The notes under the pieces: generated by a model
What the model was told of the DNA's origin: nothing
The model's input: only the letters and a program-made list of their open reading frames with translations
Database searches by the model: none
Origin: Magicicada septendecula
Taxonomy: Eukaryota; Arthropoda; Insecta; Hemiptera; Cicadidae
Direction: 5' to 3'
Assembly (NCBI GenBank): GCA_034769895.1
Contig: CM068369.1
Coordinates: forward strand, 423,013,479 to 423,077,478
Length of the DNA stretch: 64,000 bases
In this document: piece by piece, positions 22,627 to 33,008 of the stretch
How the letters are laid out: each line of letters starts with the position of its first letter
How positions within the stretch are numbered: the first letter of the stretch is position 1
Position numbers and translations under genes: made by a program

Positions 22627-23563
22627 CTGAATACAAAAAAAAAAACTTGTTTTATATGACAAGTAAGCAGGAGAAAATAAAATTAGATAGCATTATAGAC
22701 ATTTGTGGCCTTAAGCTATGTTCAAATACATCAGTTGCTGAAGTATCTTATTTTTGCAATTTTATATTCAAAATGAAAATGACTAGTTCCCCTGTAGTAA
22801 CAATTCTTATAACAAAACAATAAATTTATGTATTGCTCAGTTAACTAAAATTTTGTTAGTGTATTTACCACACCACACATCCCTGTCCCTGTCCCTGTCC
22901 CTGTCCCTCAACAACGTACAAGTCAATCAGAAAAAAAAAACAGTTGAAACTGTACTAGAATATCAATATATGTGTGCATTCAATCTACCTGCACATGTTT
23001 AGCTTTTTGTTAAAAAAAAAACATTTTACTACCATAATTTCTCTACTGTTTTAGTGAACATAATTTTCTTTTGAAAAACCTCTGATGATTTCTATAAGGC
23101 TATTGTGTAGTGTGACCAGCCAACTATTTAGTTTGTGCATGTATTTATTAATGTTAAATTCTGACGTAGGTTGTACCTCCTGAGACTTGCAATAAAACAA
23201 TGGAACTATGAAATGACTTTTGATATTGCTGATGAAGAAATGTTTTAATATCTTTCCACTGTAGAAATAAAAATGCACAAACTGTTGTAATTCCACTAAC
23301 TCTTTTGTAAATCAGTATTGGCATATACAACTGAGTTAGCAGTACTTGCCACCATATTCTGACCGACTATTAGATTGTTAACAACAAAAAACAACACTCC
23401 ATATATAACATTCAAACAGTCAGGCTGCAGAGGGTGGTGAGTACCACTGTGTGCCAATATCCAATATATACTAAATTGTTTACTATGTACATGTGATTAT
23501 ATCCTGGGTATTTTAATTTCTAAAACTAGATTATTTCTATATCAACTTATATATATAGTTGGC

Positions 23564-23611
<48 letters not shown>

Positions 23612-24185
23612 GTAGTATAAGTGAAGCAAATGAAGACAAGTGTTATTATTTGCTAATTTTTAAGTTTACTCAATAACAAGATAATGAACTAAATTTTTAC
23701 TTCTTTAAAAGATGGCTGCGATGACTTATAGACATTAGAATATAAATGATGGAGTTTTGCCATCACAGAAACACTATAAGGAGCAACAATTTGGCTACCC
23801 AAAAAATCGGCAACCATGTTACAGTTTTCTGGGCTGTTAGACTTGGTCCAGATTGTGTATATACACTTACAGGAATTTCATCTGTACCCATGACGAATAC
23901 CTTCAGTGGTGCAAGGAATACAGACCATAAACACCTTTGTACGAATATGAACAAAAACTCTTTTATCCCATTGGGGCACATCTGTTTACTCATTGGGTAG
24001 AGCAGTCTTTGTTTGTATTCATATGCAGGTGTTCCCACATCACTGAAGATGTCTGTTATGGGTGTGAACAAAATGTCTGGAAGGCAATCTGTACCATGGC
24101 CTAACAGCCTGGAAAATTGTGACAGTGTGAACACTGCTCATGAAAGCTTACGTTCACTTATCAATCGGCAACCATCTTCAGGCTA
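22627..24185. other. Dynein intron, mostly unclassified
   Basis: Contains an AT dinucleotide run (about 23569-23609). Two opposed weak frames at 23746-24134 have no recognisable motif. Confidence 0.45.
22879..22908. repeat. CCCTGT hexanucleotide microsatellite
   Basis: About five consecutive copies of ccctgt. Confidence 0.9.
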
Positions 24186-24194
24186 ACTATAAAC

Positions 24195-24615
24195 TAATAT
24201 GAGGTGTGATAAAAACTTATGACAATTTCTTAATTTTGCATGCTACCCATTTTCAATTTACAATGTTTTTTCGCATGTTGATTCCAGTCTCTGTGATGTA
24301 CATGTTAATTGCTGGAAATATTAGACACTTAGTTTGTGTTTAACAAGTGAACACTGACAACATACTTTATCACACTCCATGATTTTTGCACTTCTGAACT
24401 GATGGAACAAATAATTTGCATTAAATTCTGTGTTCTAAATATTATCAGATGCAGTGAAGTAGTACAAATGCTGAAAAAGGCTTTAGGCAAGAATGCTAAG
24501 TCCAAACCAAGGATTTATGAGTGGTAAAAATATTTCCAAGATGGCTGTGAAGACAATGAAGATAACAACAGAACTGGACGTCTTACCACATCAACCACTA
24601 AAGAAAATATAAATT
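24195..24615 (+). mobile_element. Mariner transposase 5' fragment
   Basis: Starts with GAGGTGTGATAAAAAC-like terminal sequence, then a frame at about 24405-24615 reading KFCVLNIIRCSEVVQMLKKA, FGKNAKSKPRIYEWYKYFQD and NRTGRLTTSTTKENI. This is the helix-turn-helix DNA-binding half of a mariner transposase. The catalytic half is missing, so the piece is a truncated remnant. No right terminal repeat was found. Confidence 0.75.
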
Positions 24616-24927
24616 TCATATAAATTAAATCGCTTAATATAATTCTTGTAATGACAGTACATTATAAAAGTCTTGTAACATTGTAAACAAAAAACAATAA
24701 AGTATATTCTTGTTTCAGAGTATATAGTATTATCTTTTATTACATATATAAAATATAATTATATAACATCACAAATTTATATATAAAATAATATATAGTA
24801 TAATGTCAATAATATTATTTACGTTTATGTGAATATGTACATTTATGTAAATTATAATTTTTATAATTTTAAAAATGTTACATGAAAGCTTGGCATTTAT
24901 TTTTATATCTAACATTTATTATAGAAT

Positions 24928-25419
24928 ATAGAACTTTCACTTGTGAAACTTACTTGTTTTTTCTTCCCGTACGCGTTTCGGTGTGATGTGCGCCTTCGTC
25001 AGCAGTTTGAGACAGACTGGCCAGTAACTCGTAACAGTTTTTATTTCGAAGGTTTAGTGGGGGTGGTGTGTGGAGGAAGGGGATTGGCGCGGGGATCCAA
25101 ATTATTGTTAGTTTTATGTATAATTGTGTCAAAAAGTGTGTGTGATTTATAGTATAATTGGTCGTTACACTATACGTTACAACGACCAATTACACTATAA
25201 ATCACACACACTTTTTGACACAATTATACATAAAACTAACAATAATTTGGATCCCTGTGCCAATCCCCTTCCTCCACACACCACCCCCACTAAACCTTCC
25301 AAATAAAAACCGTTACGAGTTACTGGCCAGTCTGTCTCAAACTGCTGACGAAGGCGCACATCACGTCGAAACGCGTACGGGAAGGAAAAACAAGTAAGTT
25401 TCACAAGTGAAAGTTCTAT
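24928..25419. mobile_element. Fold-back element with hammerhead-like core in each arm
   Basis: Two 239-bp inverted arms (24928-25166 and 25181-25419) surround a 14-bp spacer. The ends read atagaactttcacttgtg and its complement. Each arm, read outward, contains CTGACGAAGGCG, then GAAACGCGTA, resembling a hammerhead core with the self-complementary ACGCGU as stem III. It also has a C-rich stretch like those of Penelope terminal repeats. No protein is encoded. It may be an inverted pair of Penelope-type terminal repeats or a separate MITE; the class is uncertain. Confidence 0.75.
25342..25380 (+). ncRNA. Hammerhead-like motif in fold-back right arm
   Basis: Reads CUGACGA, one extra A, GGCG-loop-CGUC as stem II, then GAA, ACGCGU and A. 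Stem I is only about 3 bp (CUG with CGG). The core matches but the fold is weaker than in the Penelope copy. The left arm carries a variant at about 24967-25006 on the minus strand. Confidence 0.45.
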
Positions 25420-26178
25420 AGTCTACATTATTTAGTACTGTGAAAAAAGAAAAAAGAAGATGAACAATCAAAACAACTATACCATTTATTTCACAACAAA
25501 CATTTACTGGGAACTTAAATGGAAAATGGAAACATACTATAGAACTTTAACAATTTTGTGCAGTTTCTATGGGCTAAATAATGCCCTGATATAGGAATGT
25601 ATGTAAATTGTCTTCTGAATGGATCATTTTTAACAATAATTAAAATTTCTAATGGTTGTTAGAAATTGGTCTAACACCTGTTTGTAAATGCTCATTAATC
25701 AACTGTTCTGTTCTATCATAATTGTTGATGTTGCTCTGAAATGGTATAATGAATTGCATATATATTTTATTTTGAATACACACATGATGAATCGACAACA
25801 ACATACATCAAAGCAACACCAGTTTCTTAGGCCATATGTGTATTTGTTCATATGAACAATTTGAATTCACGTGATTAGACACCCGCAGTATTGTAAGCAT
25901 TATAGTAAGTCACCCAACAAAACAATAGTAAGTATCCACACGAATTATTTAGTTTTTTAAAAATCATATAGGCCCTACTATGTGAATATTCGTTTTTTTT
26001 TACTAAATATTAATTGTACAGAATATTATTTATTTCTTATATTTATCATGTATTAGTTTATAGTTAGCTTGTAGATGGCTGCCTATTGTTTGAGTGTCCA
26101 AAATGTCGCTTCTTATAATTTTTCTGTGATGTCAAAAGTCCCTTGTTGAGATTCTAAACTTCTACTGTGTGTATGTGT

Positions 26179-26213
<35 letters not shown>

Positions 26214-26250
26214 CGTGTGCATATCAGCTAAATAATTAAATGCTAAATAC
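25420..26250. other. Dynein intron with GT microsatellite
   Basis: Nothing coding seen. An imperfect GT run lies at about 26162-26219, next to the donor of the exon at 26251. Confidence 0.6.
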
Positions 26251-26463
26251 CTTTTGTTCAATCAATGAATTGGCCAATGAGAGTAAAGAGGTGGTTGGTA
26301 ATGACGACCCTTTGATGGCACGACTGATATTTGCTAGATCCTGGTGAATATGCTGAATCAATAATATACCAACATTGAATTCCTTGAGGAAGAAAGCAAA
26401 TATTGGTTCAACATTCAATGCTTGCTGTTCATCTTGTACTTTTATCTTGATGTAACCAGTATT
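26251..26463 (-). CDS. DYNC2H1: DYNC2H1-like exon (HQDLANISRAIKG region)
   Basis: This 213-bp exon encodes exactly 71 codons in phase 0 at both ends. It starts NTGYIKIKVQDEQQAL after the acceptor ttttttgtgtag and ends NSLIEQK before the donor gtatttagca. The core FFLKEFNVGILLIQHIHQDL followed by ANISRAIKGSSLPTTSLLSL matches the dynein C-terminal helix-rich domain, in which FxxxExxxxxxLxxxxHxxLxxlsxxixG is typical. LTR element E ends only 24 nt upstream of the exon, so the acceptor's natural upstream sequence has been displaced by an LTR. Confidence 0.88.
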
Positions 26464-26487
26464 CTACACAAAAAATTATTTAAACGT

Positions 26488-28463
26488 TGTAATAAAATAA
26501 ATATTAGTGTAAGTGTGTTGATGATATAAGAGATTGTGATTGTGAAGTTCGACTCCGATGTAATCAAGCCCCTCTGTTTGGGCTAGTCAATTTGTAATAA
26601 AATAAGTAAATTGTAATATAATATGTTTAATTGGTGTGTAATTGGTGTGGCTCTCGACGTCTTACTGGCCTGAAACACTTCCTTAAGTTTCCCAGCTGGT
26701 CCAGTCCCAATGGTAGCAAGACTGGTCGAGTAGCGTAAAGTTGATGAAGGAATATATATGTTCGGCTTCGCCGAAAGTTTCAAAACAAAATTTATTGTTT
26801 TGAAGGAAATTTTAAAAAAAATTATGTTTATATAAAAAAAAATAATTAAAAAAAATTATTTTAATTTTATTAATTAATTAATTAGGATCAATTAATTAAT
26901 ATAGGGCTGTGAAGTTTTAAACAGTGTAATGCTCTTCTGAAAATTTTTATTAAAGTTTTAGTATATTTTAAATAAGCTATCACCACTCATAAGACTGTCT
27001 GTAAACCAATCGATACTTGTTTACCTTTTTATTTTTTAGGTTATCTTCACTTACGGGTGGTAAAGTTCTTGTAGATTATCAATTAGAATTATATTATTGG
27101 TAATTAGTATTATTGAAGAAATAAAGAACTATTAAGTATTGAAAAGTATTAATATTTTATTAAGTAATAGCAATATTGACTCTTATCGATTAGTATCGAT
27201 TCTCAGGATATCGAAAAAAGTTACAAGTATATGATATAAAAATTATATAGGGTTCTTTAAACAGCCAGTTATTACCAAAGTCAGAGAAATCGGGCTAATA
27301 TTTAAAAAGTATAACGTTACAATCAAATTAATAGTTATTAATAAACACAGACATTGAATAATAATTTGTAAATATAATAATTGTTTTCACCCAACAGCTG
27401 TTGAACTAAGAGGAGGCACTGGAATTGTCAAAGAAAGATGGCTGCCGTCAAGTCGATGAAAATGTTGCTCGTTGCTGCTGCATTCCAAATAATGTATTTT
27501 GACGCAATATTTCTGTTCTCGTGTCCGCAAATCTCTTGTTATATGTTGTGTAGTGACTGGTGTAGTGATTCTGGGTTGTATTTAGTGTATCTGTATAATT
27601 ATTAGTTCAAACACTTTCTCCGATTCCGTCACTAAGTTGGTTTAATGTATTATACAGTTTTCTAGTGTTTTATGGTGTTTTTCGGAGTAGATTTATATTG
27701 TTCTGTGTTATGGAGTGTTACTTGATCGTTTCTGTTATAATATGATAGTTTCAGAAGTATTTTACAAGTCACTCGCGATTTCACAATAACTCACTATACA
27801 CTCGCTTGTATGACGATTATAGGTTAGGTTATCCACGTAATTAAACGTATGTCATGTTAACCGTTCAACTACCAATAATTAACTAACTGTTTCCTTCAGT
27901 TTCAATTAAACTCTTAGCCCATATAATATTATCCTTAACATTGTTCAAAAATATTTTCACATCCTGTGTACTTTTATAAGAGCATGACATCTTCTTCAGG
28001 ATGCTGCCCTCTTCTTCTTTCTTCAGTCTTCTTTTCTCCTGCCTTCTCCATCTTCTTCTTGTTGCCATCAGGTTTCTTGGGATCTTCTCCATCTTCTTCT
28101 TTATTACAGAAATACACAACCTGTATTGGTTGATCTTGGCTTATTTTAGGGTTTCTCTTCTATTTATTCTTCCTCGTTGTGGGTTTGGTCATATTGTGTA
28201 CTGCTTTGTTATTTACTATTTTACCTTCCTGGGTTATACCTTGAAAACCTTTGGTTATGAGACTGGTTTTGGATGACTCATCACTAGTAACTCCTTTTAT
28301 TTTAACTTGTATTTTCTTTATAATAATGATTTCTTTCCACAGTTGCTATGAATTAATCTATTTATATTAAACTTAATGCTTTCTTCCAAATTTAAATATT
28401 ATAACTTCATTATTCTAATCATCAATTGCCATTCAATATTATGCTTATATCTGTCACGCTACA
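26488..28463 (-). repeat. 3' LTR of element E
   Basis: Partner of 33009-34984. Its end lies 24 nt upstream of the dynein exon at 26251-26463, in the same transcriptional sense as the gene. The weak frames at 28001-28276 and 27883-28119 recur in both LTRs and are not genes. Confidence 0.95.
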
Positions 28464-30897
28464 GATTGCTCTCCTCCAGAAGTAATTATTTCAGACATGT
28501 TTATGGATGAAATAATTTCTTATGATAATTTCATCATTTCTTATAATTCATTTTCTTCTCCATTTTTATATCGACTTTTTTATATTAGAGTTTTATTAAT
28601 TTTATATATATAATTATTTGTTTTACTACTGATCCTTTTCGGATAGTTAGTGTCTTCTGAGATATATTATAATTGTAATACATTTTCTTTCTATATCAAC
28701 TTCGTGTTGTATCCTTGGGATATTAATTCCCTAACATTCCCTATCACGTGGGCTGGGGCAGATCAGAGGGGCACTGTACGCTACTTCTCTGCTGGCCATA
28801 CACCACTTCTATAAATTGAGTACAGGGGCATATCCATCCCTGCTCAAAAAACATAATGCTGCTGGAATTATCTTCAGTCAGTCATCGAATAAATAAATAA
28901 AAAGTAGTCTCATTTTCGACTAATAAAAATATCTTTGGATTCTCCACTTCGTAGTCTCTCAGATTATCTCACATTTTCTATCTTAATAAATCTTCATAAA
29001 CATTATTATACTCATTACATATATATTTTTCCAAAACTCTTAACTTGTCTGATATATTTAATTTAATTATGGTTGAAAACCTTTCTTTTAATAATTCTGT
29101 TTACTGTTTACAGTGTAACTCTCTTTCTTCTTCATCTGAATTCTCTTTATACTTTCTTCTGGTTATTCATAGTATTAGCATGGTCTTTATAAATAGTCTT
29201 TCGTATTCATTATTTGAATGGTCTTAATATATTATATTTAATTTTTTAACATTGTATCTTTACATTAGATATACAGGTTGTTATATTGATCATTTTATTT
29301 AAACATTTTGGTTCTTTCCTTTCTCTTAGAAAGTTATTAATCCGTCTTCGCATTCATTAGCATTAATTCATTTATATTATATTTCATGTGGTATTTATTC
29401 TCTTTGCATTTCATATAGGTCTTATTATTATCATTGGTTCAAAATCATCTTCTCCATCTGTTTGGTATGAGTTGTTCTTCTTTGCTCTTAATTAACTGTT
29501 TTCATTATCGTTTCATAGGTAATTAGTCTCTTTGCTTCCAAATTTTTTCCTTCTCTGGCATATTACACTCTTTCTTGTTATTCTTCTCTACTCCTTCAAA
29601 TTCTATTGTGAATGTTAGCATTTATTCTGGATTAACGTTAATTCTCTTTTCTGAATTAATTACTTTATTTTCTTCTCAATTCAATCATAATTGACACCTA
29701 ATTATTTCTTGGAACTTGGTTAGTTTTAATATAAAATTCAAACTATTCTTTTTATTTAATTGAAAAATATTTCTCATAAATCCTTGTAATATGTTGATCT
29801 TATCTTGTTTCAAAGTTCTGACGTTCTATCAACATTCAAATTCTGTTTAATTCATTTATTCCCAGAATTGTTTCATTCAGAATTGTTTATAGTAATGTGA
29901 TCTTACTATTATTTCTGAATGTTTTGGTATTTCTCCAAATTCAAATTCTTCTTAATTATTTACCATAAAGTTTTCTCATAAACTTAGTTATAGTAAGTTA
30001 GTCTTACTTTATTCTTAAATTTTTTGTATATTAACTTCAAAATTCCTTTCTTCTTAATTCTTCCAAAATGTTTTTCTCATAATTCAGTGGTAGTAAGCTG
30101 TGCTTGCTTAATTTTAAATTTTTTAAATTAAGTTCAAAATTCTCTCTCTTTCTCTTTCTTCCATAAAGTTTTGTTCTAAATTATCAGGTTGTAGTAAGAA
30201 GTACTTACTCAATTTTAAATTTTTATAATTATATTTCAATTCAAAAGTCTTTCTTTTTCTTTCTTCCATAAAGTTTGTTCCAAAATTATTAGGTTGTAAG
30301 TTGTTCTTACATATTTTTGAATTTTTTTAATAAAAATTCTAAATTCCTTTTTCTTATAATTCTCCAGAATGTTCTTTTCAAAATATTAGGTTGTAAGATG
30401 TACTTACATTATTTTTGAATTTTTTAAAAATAAAATTCAAAATTCTACATCTCACAACTCATTCTTCATAATATTTCTTCATAGAAGCTTGATTGTACAC
30501 TCCTTTGATTTTTTCTGAAACGATTTCCTTCAACTCATATGTATTGTTATGCTTATCATTTACCACAACATATGGGGTTATATTGTACTCTACACTGGCC
30601 CATATTATTTATACTTTTGTAAGTTGATCTTCTCTTTTTCTTTCCTTATAAATGCCTTTTCTTTTATATACCCAGGAAGATGGACGATTTTCTTTATGTC
30701 GTTCCATTGCTCATATTCTTATTGGTCATGTTCATTTTCTTACATAGTCTTCATTCATAAAACCCAGTTTTGTTTCTATGTTTATTCTTCGTATCATTTC
30801 CTTTCAATGATATTTATTTCGTCTCCTTCAACATTGTTTTTCGCCGTAGTCGGTTATCATGATCCGTCCCTTTTCTTGATGTCGTGTGGTATTTGTG
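28464..30897. other. Element E internal region, degenerate and non-coding
   Basis: A block at 28740-28870 resembles the D region between protease and RT. A block at 30480-30620 resembles the end of D integrase. Between them, about 29820-30460 holds roughly six diverged units of about 110 bp, each with a ttcttccataaagttt-like and a ggttgtaagtt-like phrase. No long frame was found. Confidence 0.6.
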
Positions 30898-32940
30898 TCA
30901 ACCAGGGTCCATCATTTCAGTTGCTCTTATAAAATTTACCCTAGGGCGCGACACTCGGTTATTACTACTGTTATTGTTTTTATTACTAAATTTATCATGA
31001 TAGTAATTTCGGTTAGGTTGGTAAGGTTTGTCACCATTATTGTTGGGATATGGATTTCTCTGACTGTATGGGACGTTATTATGTTGGTATAAACTGTTTC
31101 TATTGTATGAATAGGGGTTGTTATTCCTAACGCCGTTAAAATTACCGATAAACTGGTTATTATGCGGCGGGTTGTTAGGGCCATCGTAATTGTTGGGCTG
31201 GTTCCCTCTATCATCATATTGTATACACCAATACTCTTCTGGTCCATGTTTTGTGTTACTTGACAAATATCTGTGAGGATCTTCATCTGGGTTATCACTT
31301 ATTATTTGTTTATCTGAAACACCATAAGCTGGTTTACCATCACATATCCACTCTGAAGGAATATATTTTAGTCTAACCGTACCCTGGAACTGTCCTAGAT
31401 GGCACGCTAATGGAATACATTCTGGTGATTCACCTGTGCCGTCATTACAGTCTGGTACGATATCACATTTCCATCTTTCTGACATCCACTGTCCAGTTCT
31501 GCGCTGATATTGATCTTGTCCACATGTCGTATTCTGTTTACCTCTGGTCCTTTCCCAGTGGTAAACTACTGTCTTGTGGTAAATTATTTCTGAAATTACT
31601 TCGATTCTCCTTCTATAATTCATAAAATTCATGATGTCTTTGTCATAGGTAATTGGGATATTATTGCCATCAATTAACCCATGTTTCATCATCTCCAACT
31701 CTTCCTTAGTTTTTATCAAATTTCTTGGATACATTTTCCTTTTCCTTGGTTTAATATCTTCCTGGTTTCGGTTAGTTTCAATTTCAGGTACTACCATTAC
31801 TAGTTCCTGCGTTTTGTCATTTATTACTTCTTCTGGTTCTGGTTGACTATCTTCCTGCGTTTTATCATTTATTACTTCTTCTGGTTCTGGTTGACTATCT
31901 TCCTGCGTTTTATCATTTATTACTTCTTCTGGTTCTGGTTGACTATCTTCCTGCGTTTTATCATTTAGTACTTCTTCTGGTTCTGGTTGGCTATCATTTT
32001 TTATTTCTTCGGTCTTCTCCTTTCTTAATTCTTCCTTTTTTAATCTGTCCTCTCTTCTTTCTTTAATCCATTTTTGATGCTCCTCTCCCCTTTTTAATCT
32101 GTTCTCTCTTATCTCCTGATTTACCTCCCTTAACTCTTCTCTTAGAATTTGATTGTCCTCTCTCAATTCTTCCAATTTCTCCCCCATCTTTTCTTCCAAC
32201 TTCCTGTTATCTTCTTTCAACTCTTCCTTCAACTGTCGGTTGTTCTTCTCTATCTTCTTCCTGGTTTCATCGATTTTCTGATTAGTATTTTCAATTTTAT
32301 TAATCAATTCTTCTTTAGTCGCTTTGAATTCTTCCTTGAACGATTGGTTGTCTTCCTTCAATTCTTCCATGTTCTTGTTCATCCCAGTCAACTCTTCTTT
32401 TATGGATTGATTATCCTTCTTCAATTCTTCCATCTTCTCTTCCATCTTCTTGCTGTTTTCTTCCATCTTCTTGCTGTTTTCTTCTATCTTCTCTTCCAGC
32501 TTCTTATTTGTTGTTTCGATCTTATTTCCTAAATCTTCTTTCAAGGACTGGTTATCACTCCCCATTTTCTTACTCAAGTCTTCCTTCCATTCTTCCATCT
32601 TCTTATTTGTTGTTTGGTTGTCCTTCTTCCTGTTCTCCTCCATTTGTTCCATCATTGCTCTGATCATCTCTTGTATACCCCCATCCTCTGTTCGTGTCGG
32701 CTTTTCCAATGGTTCCTTCCGGACATTGACTTCCCCTGTCTGAGTAGGCATTTCGGGTTGTTCAGTTTGTTTGGACAACACCGATTGTAATACCTCTTCC
32801 ACCTCTACTGGCGTTGCCTCTTTGTTGTCCATATCGTTTTCTATTTCTTTTTCGGCCTCCGCCGCCCGTTTCTTAGATGTCGCACGTCGTTGCATTTTCC
32901 CTTGAAATTCTCTGGCTTTGTAGCTGTTGCCTAGCTCCAA
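30898..32940 (-). CDS. Element E Gag-like protein with LDLa-like segment
   Basis: 680 residues in one open frame (fossil element). The start (KMQRRATSKKRAAEAEKEIE) resembles the element D Gag start. Residues about 70-310 are a long coiled coil. Residues about 320-390 hold about four copies of a 16-residue repeat (SQPEPEEVINDKTQED). After NFMNYRRR, which matches the point where the D capsid begins (NFKNYRRN), the capsid-like region is absent. Instead residues about 473-550 carry two LDL-receptor class A-like units: RWKCDIVPDCNDGTGESPEC and a more degenerate CHLGQF, then IPSEWICDGK. The tail is Asn-rich and ends RPRVNFI, as D ends RPRINYI. Its role is unknown. Confidence 0.8.
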   Translation of the reverse strand: MELGNSYKAREFQGKMQRRATSKKRAAEAEKEIENDMDNKEATPVEVEEVLQSVLSKQTEQPEMPTQTGEVNVRKEPLEKPTRTEDGGIQEMIRAMMEQMEENRKKDNQTTNKKMEEWKEDLSKKMGSDNQSLKEDLGNKIETTNKKLEEKIEENSKKMEENSKKMEEKMEELKKDNQSIKEELTGMNKNMEELKEDNQSFKEEFKATKEELINKIENTNQKIDETRKKIEKNNRQLKEELKEDNRKLEEKMGEKLEELREDNQILREELREVNQEIRENRLKRGEEHQKWIKERREDRLKKEELRKEKTEEIKNDSQPEPEEVLNDKTQEDSQPEPEEVINDKTQEDSQPEPEEVINDKTQEDSQPEPEEVINDKTQELVMVVPEIETNRNQEDIKPRKRKMYPRNLIKTKEELEMMKHGLIDGNNIPITYDKDIMNFMNYRRRIEVISEIIYHKTVVYHWERTRGKQNTTCGQDQYQRRTGQWMSERWKCDIVPDCNDGTGESPECIPLACHLGQFQGTVRLKYIPSEWICDGKPAYGVSDKQIISDNPDEDPHRYLSSNTKHGPEEYWCIQYDDRGNQPNNYDGPNNPPHNNQFIGNFNGVRNNNPYSYNRNSLYQHNNVPYSQRNPYPNNNGDKPYQPNRNYYHDKFSNKNNNSSNNRVSRPRVNFIRATEMMDPG
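31814..32000 (-). repeat. 48-bp coding tandem repeat in element E
   Basis: About four nearly identical 48-bp units encode SQPEPEEVINDKTQED. Near identity between units suggests recent expansion. Confidence 0.9.
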
Positions 32941-33008
32941 CTAGTGATTGTGCAGAATGTATTGGCCTTCCAATCGCTAATTAAAGCCCCTAAAGTTGTG
33001 CGCCTATT

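Noticed and set aside
28001-28276. 91-residue hydrophobic frame in the element E LTR (also 34522-34797)
   Set aside because: Low-complexity T-rich translation inside an LTR.
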